Assembly: GCF_022414535.1 (NCBI RefSeq)
Contig: NZ_JADWYM010000016.1
Span: forward strand, 1 to 64,000
Direction of reading: 5' to 3'
DNA: 64,000 bases
DNA from: Streptomyces sp. MUM 2J
Lineage (GTDB): Bacteria; Actinomycetota; Actinomycetes; Streptomycetales; Streptomycetaceae
Below, piece by piece: positions 42,478 through 50,414 of the stretch. The position numbers and the translations under genes were made by a program. A model generated the notes under the pieces. The model had not been told where the DNA came from, did not search any database, and worked only from the letters and a program-made list of their open reading frames with translations. Each line of letters begins with the position of its first letter. Positions within the stretch are counted from its first letter, which is position 1.

Positions 42478-43218
42478 TCAGTGCCAGGAGGTCAGCAAGG
42501 TCAGCAGTCCGTCCGGCGCGTGCATGAAGTCGTAGTGGCCTCCGTCGACGACCCGGATGTCGACCGACTCCGCGTACGGACGCCATCCCTCCAGCTCGTC
42601 GAGGCTGACGTCGGGGTCGTCCCGCCAGTGCAGGACGACGACGGGGCACGGCACAACCACCGGCTCCGCGCGCCGGTAGGCACCCGCGGCGGCGTGGTCC
42701 TTGAGCAGTACGGCCAGGCCCATGTCGATCAGGTCCGGCCGCGGCTCGATCCCCCGGCCGCGGAGGAACGACTCCAGTTCGGCCCGCAGTTCGGACTCGG
42801 ACATGGAGAGCATCCGGTCGCGCGAGGCGTGGTGCGGTGCCGGCTGGCCCGACACGAAGAAGCGGTCCGGCGGGGGCAGGCCCCGGTCGGCGAGCCGGAG
42901 CAGGGTCTCGAACGCGGGCAGCGCCCCCGCGCAGTGCCCGAAGAAGGCGTACGGCCGGTCGAGCAACGGCACCAGCGCCTCGGCCAGTCCGGCGGCGAGC
43001 TCCTCGTAGGTACCGTAGTGGCGTTCGCCCATCCGGTTCTCCCGGCCGGGGAACTGCACCGGGCAGACCTCGGCGCCATCGATCGCGGGCGGCCAGGCGC
43101 TGAAGGCCGAAGCCCCCGACCCGGAGAAGGGGAAGCAGAAGATCCGGGCGGGATGGTCGCCCTTGGACTGCGGTCTGACGAACCACGGTGATGCGACGGT
43201 GGTGGAGCCGGATGTCAT
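42478..43218 (-). CDS. Thioesterase-fold aminoacyl/acyl transferase with Cys nucleophile
   Basis: This 246-residue member of the TEII alpha/beta hydrolase family has IFCFPFSGSGASAFSAW at the N terminus and a C-terminal His in DGGHYDFM. The nucleophile elbow is FFGHCAGALPAF: Cys96 replaces the usual Ser. Cys nucleophiles in this fold are known from carrier-to-carrier aminoacyl shuttles such as CmaE and SyrC, whereas editing thioesterases use Ser. Its ATG overlaps the P450 stop codon (ATGA), and the P450 overlaps the free carrier-protein gene, so the three are co-translated. I infer that it moves a beta-hydroxylated amino acid from the free carrier protein to the dead-A NRPS module at 21469-24672. 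Confidence 0.88.
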   Translation of the reverse strand: MTSGSTTVASPWFVRPQSKGDHPARIFCFPFSGSGASAFSAWPPAIDGAEVCPVQFPGRENRMGERHYGTYEELAAGLAEALVPLLDRPYAFFGHCAGALPAFETLLRLADRGLPPPDRFFVSGQPAPHHASRDRMLSMSESELRAELESFLRGRGIEPRPDLIDMGLAVLLKDHAAAGAYRRAEPVVVPCPVVVLHWRDDPDVSLDELEGWRPYAESVDIRVVDGGHYDFMHAPDGLLTLLTSWH

Positions 43219-44465
43219 GGCGTCTTTCGTTTCTGGGCGACGATGGGGAGGTGGGTCATCCCGGCGATGAAGTACGACCGCAAGTGCTCGGGCACACCGT
43301 TGAGTTCGATCGATCCGCACCGCTGCAGAAGTTCTTCGAAGAAGACGCGCAGAGTCATCCGGGCCAGCGGTGCGCCGACGCAGAAGTGCGGCCCGAAGCC
43401 GAACGCGACCTGGCGCTTGGCACCGCTGCGTGTGATGTCGAACGTATGGGGGTCGGCGAACTCGGAGGCGTCCCGGTTCGCCGATCCGATCCACGCGACG
43501 ACGGCCCCGCCGGCCGGGACCATGCCCCCGCCGATCCGGGTGTCGTCGACCGCGTACCGCATGAAGTTGCAGGCGGCCGAGGTCCAGCGCAGCCCCTCCT
43601 CGACCAGGTTCGGGACGAGTGACGGGTCGGCCTGCGCCTTCTCGAACTGCCCGGGCCGCTCGACGAGCGCGAGCACCGTGCCCGAGACGGTGTGGGGTGT
43701 CGTCACGTTGGCGCCGAGCAGGATGCTGTAGCCGTTGAGGGCGATCTCTTCGTCGGTCAGCGGCGCGCCCCCGGCCCGGACGCTCATGAGGTGGTCGAGC
43801 AGGCTCCCGTCGTCCCCCTTGGCCTCCCTCCGCCGTTTGACCCACTCGGTGACGTACGTGACCAGTTCGTGGTGGGAGATGGCCAGCGTCGCGGCTTCGC
43901 CGCCGTGCTGGAAGTGCGGGTCCGAGGGGGCCGTCACCATCGCGGTCAGCTGCACGAGCTCGTCCCAGTCGCGCTCCGGGATTCCGAGCAGCGGGCCGGT
44001 GACGACGGCCGGGAGGCGCAGCGCCCGCTCGGCCAGGTCGAAGGCCGCACCGCCGACCGCCGGTTCGAGGAACCGCCCGATCGCCCGCCTGATCCGGTAC
44101 TCCCAGGGTGCCACCGCGCGCGCGGTGAGCTTCGCGCCGATCGCCCTGCGGACCTGGGTGTGCCGAGGCGGGTCGGTGGAGGTCATCAGCTTGCCCGCAG
44201 CGACGTCGTCGACGCCGAGGTGGGTGACGACCGTGCCGCGCTCGGAGGTGAACTCCCGATGGTCGCCGAGCACGCGGCAGACGTCCTCGTAGCGCGTGAC
44301 GGACCAGAACTCCCGGCCGTCCGGCAGGACCTGGTGGTGCAGGGGTGCCTTCACCCGCATGGCATCCCAGATGGAGTGCGGGTCGCCGGACGTGTAGAGG
44401 TCCAGGTCGAACAGGTCGACGCGGTCGAGGTCGACGTCGCGTGCGGGACCCGGCGTCAGCCTCAC
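43215..44465 (-). CDS. Cytochrome P450, probable beta-hydroxylase of a carrier-bound amino acid
   Basis: This 416-residue P450 has the haem-binding FGFGPHFCVGAPLARM (Cys near 360), the ExxR motif in EEGLRW and an I-helix GANVTT with the oxygen-activating Thr. The GTG start overlaps the stop codon of the carrier-protein gene (GTGA) and its stop overlaps the transferase start, giving a carrier/P450/transferase unit. In glycopeptide, skyllamycin-type and azinothricin-class systems such P450s hydroxylate the beta carbon of an amino acid held on a carrier protein. Beta-hydroxy-leucine is the expected product for an azinothricin-like compound (inference). Hydroxylation of the polyketide alpha carbon is the alternative. 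Confidence 0.92.
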   Translation of the reverse strand: MRLTPGPARDVDLDRVDLFDLDLYTSGDPHSIWDAMRVKAPLHHQVLPDGREFWSVTRYEDVCRVLGDHREFTSERGTVVTHLGVDDVAAGKLMTSTDPPRHTQVRRAIGAKLTARAVAPWEYRIRRAIGRFLEPAVGGAAFDLAERALRLPAVVTGPLLGIPERDWDELVQLTAMVTAPSDPHFQHGGEAATLAISHHELVTYVTEWVKRRREAKGDDGSLLDHLMSVRAGGAPLTDEEIALNGYSILLGANVTTPHTVSGTVLALVERPGQFEKAQADPSLVPNLVEEGLRWTSAACNFMRYAVDDTRIGGGMVPAGGAVVAWIGSANRDASEFADPHTFDITRSGAKRQVAFGFGPHFCVGAPLARMTLRVFFEELLQRCGSIELNGVPEHLRSYFIAGMTHLPIVAQKRKTP

Positions 44466-44773
44466 GTCCCCGTCCTCCCCTGCTCGATCAGTTCGGCCAC
44501 CCGGGCCGGGGTCTGTGCCAGGTAGAAGTCGCGTACGGACAGTTCGACGCCGTAGTCGTGCATCACCCGGTCGACGATCCTGATCCCGATCAGCGAATTG
44601 CCGCCGAGTGCGAAGAAGTCGTCGTCCACCCCGACCTCGCGGCCGCCGAGGTGTTCACCCCACAGCGCGGCGACCTCCCGCACGAGAGACTCCGGCGCAC
44701 CCTCTGGTGCCGCTCGCGAGTCTGACGCCGCATTCTGTTCACCTTGCCGGTGGGCCCGCAGCCGCGATTCCAT
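44462..44773 (-). CDS. Free-standing peptidyl carrier protein
   Basis: This 103-residue protein has one carrier domain. The phosphopantetheine Ser60 is in DDDFFALGGNSLIGIRI, typical of NRPS carriers rather than PKS ACPs. The first 25 residues are polar and likely flexible. I chose the ATG at 44773, which has AGAGGAAAGAGAAG just upstream, over an in-frame ATG 26 codons earlier. It is the first gene of the long minus-strand run ending at 21469. No adenylation domain that would charge it lies nearby, so a stand-alone A protein beyond the right edge, or an A domain working in trans, is needed. Confidence 0.92.
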   Translation of the reverse strand: MESRLRAHRQGEQNAASDSRAAPEGAPESLVREVAALWGEHLGGREVGVDDDFFALGGNSLIGIRIVDRVMHDYGVELSVRDFYLAQTPARVAELIEQGRTGT

Positions 44774-44995
44774 CGCTTCTCTTTCCTCTCTCTGACGGAC
44801 GCGAAGGCCCACTACTCGGGACATGCACGGCGCCTCGCCGGCAGGAGACATCTTTTGAATGGGAGTACGAGACGAGGCTAAAGCCCGGAAATGAATTACG
44901 GAAGCACGTCTTCATCGACTGCCAACCTCAAGGTAAAAGGCCGGAGAAACTCCGTGCAAGAGAGTGCGCTGTGGACGCCCGGCCGGACACCGGCT

Positions 44996-45011
44996 GTCCC
45001 GCCGACAGGAC
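44996..45011 (+). promoter_or_regulatory. Shared 16-bp operator, copy 4 (one mismatch)
   Basis: GTCCCGCCGACAGGAC followed by A; one arm base differs from consensus. In this orientation it faces the dioxygenase gene 422 nt away, but it is also 223 nt upstream of the divergent carrier-protein gene. Confidence 0.55.
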
Positions 45012-45036
45012 ACCCACGGGACGTCCGGTCCCGCCC

Positions 45037-45056
45037 GGACCGGACCGGACCGGACC
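45037..45056. repeat. Four tandem GGACC units
   Basis: GGACC is repeated four times without interruption, 25 nt from operator copy 4. Confidence 0.5.
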
Positions 45057-45432
45057 GCGGGACAGTGGCGGCCCTCCCGGCGGACAGTGTCAACGCACGC
45101 CCTCCTGGCGGGGTTTCACGTCGCCGCATCGCGCCGTCCTCGACGCGCCGGCCGCAGCGGCGCGCCGACCGCGGGCTCGGCACCCAGCCCGCGGCGCCCC
45201 ACCGCGAACGGCGGTCGCTCAAGGATGCGGTGGACACCTCCGCAAAGGAGCATCTCGCGCTCCGGCTATTCGATGCACGACCGGGACAGCGTACTTCCGG
45301 CCAGCCCCGCCGCAGGGCCTGCGTGAGCAGCCGCGTCATTGCCATCGCATTTCGGAAGAATTACTGTGACGCCTGGAGGGCGCAAGAAAACCTCCGCCTA
45401 TGCCAAACAATCATCTACGGGAGGGGAATTCC

Positions 45433-46269
45433 TTGCTCAAGTCAAAACGCCTTGCGGTGCTGCCCATCGACTCGTACGACCTGGAATCCGAATTGTCAAT
45501 CGTGGACCGGCACGAGTACGGCGGCGACTATGACACCTTCACCTTCGGATCATGGTCGTCCCATGTACTGGCGAACGGCACCGGCTCCGACACCGACACC
45601 GCCTTCCGCCCGCACGACGGCCGGCTGACCCTGACCGAACTGGGCAAGCAGCTGCCGGGCGTCATGTCGCTGGTGACCGACAGCTTCCCGCTGGACCGGT
45701 TGCAGTGGGTGCGGGTCTTCAGTCTCCGCGACGGACTCATCTCACCGCACGTGGACTTCCTCGAGTTCTCCGAGCCGGGCACCAGGCTGCAGGTTCCGCT
45801 GCGCACCAGCGAGGAATCCCTCCATTCCGAGAACGACTCCGTCTACCACATCCGCCGCGGTGAGGTCTGGAAGATCCACTCGACCGACCCGCACTCCGCA
45901 CGGAGCACCGCCAGGACCGCCCGGCTCTCCCTCTGCCTCGACTTCGCGGACTCCGAGGAGCCCCTCGCGATCCGCAACGACGTGCCCGCGACCGAGCCGG
46001 TCCGCATCGTCGAGCGGCCCGAGCCGACCGACGCGGAACTCCGGGAACTCATCGGTTCCGGGCGGTACTTCACTCCGACGACCATGCGGCCGGCCTTCCG
46101 CCGGTTCGCCGAGCTGCACTTCGAGCGGCGCGCACACGCCGCCGCGGCGTTCGACTGGTACGTGGAGGCCGCGCGGCTCACCGGGGACGCCAGCATGGTG
46201 GCGAAGGCGCGGGCGTTCCGCACGTACTGCATCGAGAAGCGGGGCGACGGGGAGACGTTCGACTGGTGA
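45433..46269 (+). CDS. Fe(II)/2-oxoglutarate dioxygenase, proline 3-hydroxylase-like
   Basis: This is about 278 residues, in the aspartyl/asparaginyl beta-hydroxylase fold group, with a C-terminal extension like that of cis-3-proline hydroxylases. The iron ligands are H106 and D108 (ISPHVDFLEF) and H154 (TDPHSARST); R164 in ARLSLCLDF would bind 2-oxoglutarate. I chose the TTG at 45433 because GGGAGGGG sits 6 nt upstream; an ATG 11 codons earlier has no ribosome binding site. It probably hydroxylates a cyclic or branched amino acid used by the NRPS (proline, methylproline or piperazate). A homologous enzyme is proposed in polyoxypeptin biosynthesis for a hydroxy-methylproline. The substrate here is not known. 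Confidence 0.85.
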   Translation: MLKSKRLAVLPIDSYDLESELSIVDRHEYGGDYDTFTFGSWSSHVLANGTGSDTDTAFRPHDGRLTLTELGKQLPGVMSLVTDSFPLDRLQWVRVFSLRDGLISPHVDFLEFSEPGTRLQVPLRTSEESLHSENDSVYHIRRGEVWKIHSTDPHSARSTARTARLSLCLDFADSEEPLAIRNDVPATEPVRIVERPEPTDAELRELIGSGRYFTPTTMRPAFRRFAELHFERRAHAAAAFDWYVEAARLTGDASMVAKARAFRTYCIEKRGDGETFDW

Positions 46270-46274
46270 GGGGC

Positions 46275-46309
46275 CGCGGCCGTCCTCCGGGTCCGGGCGG
46301 ACGGCCGCG
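46275..46309. terminator. Bidirectional terminator hairpin
   Basis: An 11-bp perfect stem (46275-46285 with 46299-46309) with a 13-nt loop lies in the 125-nt gap between the convergent dioxygenase genes. Confidence 0.6.
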
Positions 46310-46394
46310 TCCGGCCTGCTCCGCCGACGTACGGTCCCCGGCCCCCGCAACGTGTCCTCCTCCTGAGGGTGGTCATCGTCAGGTGAGCCCGAGA

Positions 46395-47321
46395 TCAGCT
46401 CTTCACGGTGCCTTCGCGCAGCCGGTCGATCATGTGCCGGGTCGTCTCGATCGGGCTCTCCTGCGAGAGGTTCCAGGAGGATGCCGGCAGCGCCCCGTTG
46501 AGGACGGCCACCTTGTCGTCCCACTGGTCCCGGCCGGCGAAGGGGATCGTCTCACCCTCCTGGTAGGCGGGGAACGGACGGTACTTGTTGCGGCCGGTGG
46601 CGTCGGTTCCGCGGACGAGCAGTGGATCGAGGTAGATCCCCTCGCTGTGGATCCGCGTGGTCGTCGAGATGTAGCCGATGTCGAGACCGCATCGCCGCTT
46701 GGCGGAGGTGTTCGCCTCCGAGTAGTGCAGCAGATGGGGATGGTGGATCGAGACGTCGCCCGGCTCGAGTTCGATGTCCACGACCCCGCGCTTCTCCACC
46801 CACTCCCGCACCAGGTTCTCGTCGGCGGTGGAGAACAGCATGTTGGGTTCGTCCGTGCGGACAAGCGGCTTGTGCAGCGGCAGTTCGTGGCTCCCGGGGA
46901 TCATCCGCAGGCAGCCGTTCTCCGTGGTGCTCTCGTCGACGGCCAGCCACACCGTCAGTGCCTCCATGGGACTCAGCGTCCAGTACGCGCCGTCCTGGTG
47001 CCACAGCACGGGCTGTCCGTCGTACGGAGGCTTGCATATGTAGTGGGCGGTGAAGCACGCGAGGTCCGGTCCGAGGAAGAACTCCCCGATGTCCACCAGA
47101 CGAGGGTCCGAGACCAGACGGGCCCAGAAGGCGTCATTGCGGATCAGCGGGTGGTGGAGGTGCTCGGGGCGCAGATCCGGGTACTTGTGGGTGAGCCATT
47201 CGACGTGGGCACGCACCTCGTCCAGGAGATCCCGTGGCACGACGTTACGGATGATGGAGAAGCCCTGCTCGGCGTACTCCGCCTTGGCCTTCTCCAGTGC
47301 GCCCTCGCCCATTGTGTTCAT
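46395..47321 (-). CDS. Phytanoyl-CoA dioxygenase (PhyH) family oxygenase
   Basis: This 308-residue non-haem Fe(II)/2-oxoglutarate enzyme has the iron ligands H108 and D110 in VLWHQDGAYW and the distal H199 in LLHYSEANTS. The following AKRRCGLDIGY carries the likely 2OG-binding Arg. PhyH-family enzymes in natural-product clusters hydroxylate or halogenate amino acids or late intermediates; with Asp at the second ligand position this one should hydroxylate, not halogenate. AGGAAG precedes the ATG. It is convergent with the proline-hydroxylase-like gene and divergent from the aminotransferase. Its substrate is unknown; an NRPS residue or the polyketide alpha carbon are candidates. Confidence 0.9.
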   Translation of the reverse strand: MNTMGEGALEKAKAEYAEQGFSIIRNVVPRDLLDEVRAHVEWLTHKYPDLRPEHLHHPLIRNDAFWARLVSDPRLVDIGEFFLGPDLACFTAHYICKPPYDGQPVLWHQDGAYWTLSPMEALTVWLAVDESTTENGCLRMIPGSHELPLHKPLVRTDEPNMLFSTADENLVREWVEKRGVVDIELEPGDVSIHHPHLLHYSEANTSAKRRCGLDIGYISTTTRIHSEGIYLDPLLVRGTDATGRNKYRPFPAYQEGETIPFAGRDQWDDKVAVLNGALPASSWNLSQESPIETTRHMIDRLREGTVKS

Positions 47322-47822
47322 GCGTCACTTCCTTCTCAGGTGTGCGGTACTGCCTGCCCTGCGCAACACGTTCGCGAAAGCCGCCCCGGACTCCCGCCCA
47401 ACGGGCCTCCCGGGGTACGGCTCCGGACGTGGAACGGTGGTCAGGCCAGGGTGTCGGCACGGCATCGGCCGGCTGATCAGACGCTGTTGACCGGTCGATC
47501 CACCAGGCGAAACGGTTCTCGCCCCGGCAGACGCGTTTTCGCGGCCCGTCCGCTCACACGAGAACGACCCTCACGCCCGACGGGGATCCGTCGGGCCGGC
47601 TTTCGCCGGCCGGTCGCGGCAGCACCCCGCGCCCCCTCGCCGGTTCTCCAGCAGTTCAACACTCTGTCCGCCGCCCAGGAGAGTGTCAACGCTGTGAGGG
47701 CCGTTCACGGTCCCCGCCAAAGACACCGGGAAGAGCGCCGCGCCTCGTTCTTCTCGGCGCCGCGGATCCGGTGGCTCACCCTGTTCTCCGGATGCGTCGA
47801 CGTGGTCGGCGAAAAGCCGGTT

Positions 47823-47838
47823 GTCCCGCTGACGGGAC
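47823..47838 (+). promoter_or_regulatory. Shared 16-bp operator, copy 5
   Basis: TGTCCCGCTGACGGGACA: the 16-bp core is identical to copy 2, and the symmetry extends one base on each side. It is 343 nt upstream of the aminotransferase start, in its orientation. Confidence 0.65.
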
Positions 47839-48120
47839 AGTCACGGGCTCTCCCGGGCGCGCCCGGTGTATCTGTCGCGGATCACAACACCGCGGAAGTA
47901 TCCCCCGTCGCCCCGGTGCGGGCTCGAACGCACTGCGGCGCGTTGGATCACGCGTCTATCATGAGGTCCTTCTACGAGGCGGCATTTGAGCACCAGTACC
48001 GCGTGCCGTCCGCCGCGGCCGCCCACGCCGCCCGGATCTCTCTCCCCCGTGCGGAAACACGGCACCACGCGTGTCCGCACGGAGCACCGCCCTCCATGGC
48101 CGGCTCCAGTTCCGGCCCGA

Positions 48121-48165
48121 CGTGTCCAACGTGTCCAACGTGTCCAACGTGTCCAACGTGTCCAA
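48121..48165 (+). repeat. Five perfect tandem copies of a 9-bp unit
   Basis: CGTGTCCAA is repeated five times without error and ends 15 nt before the aminotransferase ATG. The unit length keeps any reading frame open. The repeat lies just upstream of the GAGGA ribosome binding site, inside the likely leader. Confidence 0.9.
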
Positions 48166-48180
48166 CGGATGAGGATGATC

Positions 48181-49509
48181 ATGGCCGCAGAACCCGCGCC
48201 GGCATTCCTGAGCGTCTCGGACCTGCACGAGTCGGTGGACGACCCCGCGCTGACCTCCATGACGTTGCTCAACGAACTCGCGGGGCGCTACCCGAGTGCC
48301 GTCTCCTTCTCGGCCGGCCGCCCGTTCGAGGGCTTCTACGACATCGACGACCTGTCCCGTCATCTCGCGACGTTCAGGCGTCATCTCGAGGACGAGATCG
48401 GCCTTCCCGCGGATCAGGTACGGCGCACCTTCTTCCAGTACGGCCGCACCAAGGGCTTCATCCACGGACTCATCGCCCGCCAACTGGAGGTCGACGAGGG
48501 GCTGACGGTGGACCCGGAGAGCATCGTGGTGACCACCGGCTGCCAGGAAGCCATGGTGATCCTGCTGCGCGCCCTCGTCCGGGACACCAGCGACGTCATC
48601 CTGGCCGCGGAGCCCAACTATGTGGGGTTCATCGGCGCCGCCCGGGTGGCCGGCGCACCCCTGCGTACCGTCCGGGAAGGCACGGGCGGCATCGATCTCG
48701 AGGATCTCGAGCGGCAGATAGCCGCGGCACGGCGCGAGGGACTGCGCCCACGCGCCTGCTACGTCGTTCCGGACTTCGCCAACCCCAGTGGCGCGAGCAT
48801 GTCGTTGGCGGACCGGGTCGCCCTGATCGAGCTGGCGAGACGGGAACAGGTCCTGCTCGTGGAGGACAACCCCTACTCCTTCTTCTCCCGCGAGGATTCC
48901 CGGCTGCCCATGCTCAAGACCCTCGACGAGCACCGTCAGGTGATCCACCTCGGGTCCTTCGCCAAGTCCGCCTTCGCCGGTGCCCGCGTGGGGTACATCA
49001 TCGCGGACCAGCCCGTGTCGTCCGGTGGGACCTCCTCCGGCGAGGTGGTGCTCCTAGCCGACCACCTCGCCAGGCTGAAGAGCATGGTGACACTCAACAC
49101 CTCGACCGTCGCCCAGGCGGTGATCGGCGGATACATCATCGAGAACGGGTACAGCATGAAGCGCGCCACCGCGCGCGAGGCCGGCGTCTACCGCCGGAAC
49201 CTGGCCGTCGTGCTCGACCGGCTGACGGCGGTGTTCGCGCCGGTGCCGGGCGTACCGCGGGACGTCTCGTGGAACGCGCCCCAGGGCGGGATGTTCGTCG
49301 TCGTCACTCTGCCGTTCGTCGCGGACGAGGACATGCTGGAGTACTCGGCCTCCAAGTTCGGCGTGCTGTGGACTCCGATGCACCACTTCTACGCGGGCAC
49401 GTCGGGATTCCACCAGGCCCGGCTCTCCTTCAGCGTGCTCACGCCCGAGCAGATCGCCCTGGGCGTGGACCGGCTGGGTGAACTCGTTCAGGATCAGCGC
49501 GGACGGTGA
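48181..49509 (+). CDS. PLP-dependent aminotransferase, HpgT-like
   Basis: This 442-residue fold type I aminotransferase resembles the (di)hydroxyphenylglycine transaminases of glycopeptide clusters, with FFQYGRTKGFIHGLIARQL, TTGCQEAMVILLRAL, ACYVVPDFANPSG and VEDNPYSFF. The PLP lysine is in LGSFAKSAFAGARVGY. I chose the ATG at 48181 (GAGGA upstream); the frame is open further 5' only through the 9-bp repeats. It should transaminate a 2-oxo acid to the matching L-amino acid for the NRPS. No hydroxyphenylglycine genes (HmaS, Hmo or DpgA types) are in the window, so the actual oxo-acid substrate is open. Confidence 0.88.
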   Translation: MAAEPAPAFLSVSDLHESVDDPALTSMTLLNELAGRYPSAVSFSAGRPFEGFYDIDDLSRHLATFRRHLEDEIGLPADQVRRTFFQYGRTKGFIHGLIARQLEVDEGLTVDPESIVVTTGCQEAMVILLRALVRDTSDVILAAEPNYVGFIGAARVAGAPLRTVREGTGGIDLEDLERQIAAARREGLRPRACYVVPDFANPSGASMSLADRVALIELARREQVLLVEDNPYSFFSREDSRLPMLKTLDEHRQVIHLGSFAKSAFAGARVGYIIADQPVSSGGTSSGEVVLLADHLARLKSMVTLNTSTVAQAVIGGYIIENGYSMKRATAREAGVYRRNLAVVLDRLTAVFAPVPGVPRDVSWNAPQGGMFVVVTLPFVADEDMLEYSASKFGVLWTPMHHFYAGTSGFHQARLSFSVLTPEQIALGVDRLGELVQDQRGR

Positions 49510-49582
49510 CGCGTCGACGCCACCCGTGCGGGAGACCCCCGGACATGTCGCGTTCGGCGGCCTTCCCGCACGGGTCGGCGGT

Positions 49583-49600
49583 CCGGTCCTCACGGACCGG
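49583..49600. terminator. Bidirectional terminator hairpin
   Basis: CCGGTCC-TCAC-GGACCGG, a perfect 7-bp stem with a tetraloop, lies between the convergent aminotransferase and thioesterase genes. Confidence 0.55.
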
Positions 49601-49624
49601 TCGGCAGTGCGTCCAGCGGCCAGG

Positions 49625-50371
49625 TCACGGGCCGCGCCGGCGGCCCTCGGCGGATTGCGCTTCGATGAGGTCCAGTACCTCGCGGCCGTGATCGACCAGG
49701 TACATGTGGTCGCCGGGGAACTCCGCGTAACTGAAGGCTCCCGTGGTCGCCTTCTCCCACTCGTGTGCCTCGCCCGCACTGACCAGTCCGTCGACGGCAC
49801 CCCGTATCGAGCAGATCGGCACCGCGAGGGGTTCGTCGGTGCTCGGCACGTAGTTCTCGTGCATCTCGCAGTCGGCCTGGAGCACGGGGAGAATCAGCTC
49901 ACGCATCTCCGGATGGTCGAGTGCCTCATGCCTGAATCCCGCGAACTCCTCGACACGGGCGAGGAACTCCTCGTCCGGAAGCCCGGTCGCCCGCCTCTCC
50001 CGCTGGGTCCACGGCCCCGGCGACCCGCTGACGACCAGCCGCTCGACGCGCACGTCACGCGCGCTCAGCAGATGCGTCAGCTCGTACGCGAGCACCGCGC
50101 CCAGGCTGTGCCCGAACAGCACGGTCCGCGCCCCTTCCCCGAGCTCCGCGACAAGGTCGTCGACCGAGTTCCTGGCCGCCTCGACGACGTTCCGGTACGG
50201 CGTCTCCAGGATGCGCCGCTCCCGGCCGGGCAGTTCCACCGGGACCACGCGCCACCGGCCGGCGGACAGCGTCCGCCACGGGTGGAAGAACGAGGGCCCC
50301 GCTCCGGCGAACGGCGCGCACAGCAGCACGGTCCGGTCCGGTTCCGGCGCGGACCTGTCGGTTCCTGTCAC
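49625..50371 (-). CDS. Type II thioesterase (second copy in the cluster)
   Basis: This 248-residue TEII has LLCAPFAGAGPSFFHPW, the nucleophile elbow FGHSLGAVLAYE (Ser89), an acid near RGAVDGLVS and the catalytic His in FPGDHMYL. Its role is removal of wrong or stalled acyl groups from carrier domains. I chose the GTG at 50371, which has GGGGG at 9-nt spacing; a TTG at 50380 is directly adjacent to the G-run. It follows the terminal NRPS gene by 43 nt on the same strand, so it probably serves the peptide part of the line, while the 18970-19740 copy sits with the polyketide run. Confidence 0.92.
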   Translation of the reverse strand: MTGTDRSAPEPDRTVLLCAPFAGAGPSFFHPWRTLSAGRWRVVPVELPGRERRILETPYRNVVEAARNSVDDLVAELGEGARTVLFGHSLGAVLAYELTHLLSARDVRVERLVVSGSPGPWTQRERRATGLPDEEFLARVEEFAGFRHEALDHPEMRELILPVLQADCEMHENYVPSTDEPLAVPICSIRGAVDGLVSAGEAHEWEKATTGAFSYAEFPGDHMYLVDHGREVLDLIEAQSAEGRRRGP

Positions 50372-50414
50372 CGCGGCCAACCCCCATCAGCCCCTTTCTG
50401 GATCGTCGTACCGG

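Larger units (their letters stand above)
44774..45432. other. Divergent promoter region
   Basis: These 659 nt lie between the carrier-protein run (minus) and the dioxygenase gene (plus). It holds the degenerate operator copy (44996-45011) and a GGACC tandem repeat (45037-45056). No gene is supported. The main promoter of the 23-kb PKS run should be here. Confidence 0.6.
47322..48180. other. Divergent regulatory region with operator and tandem repeats
   Basis: These 859 nt lie between the divergent PhyH and aminotransferase genes. No gene is supported. It holds operator copy 5 (47823-47838) and five 9-bp repeats directly before the aminotransferase start. Confidence 0.55.

Noticed and set aside
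44832..44846. CTCGCCGGC sequence near the carrier-protein start as an LmbU binding site
   Set aside because: Only half of the reported palindrome is present and such GC-rich 9-mers are common in this DNA.
48121..48165. Tandem repeats as a CRISPR-like array
   Set aside because: Nine-base units with no spacers and no cas genes.
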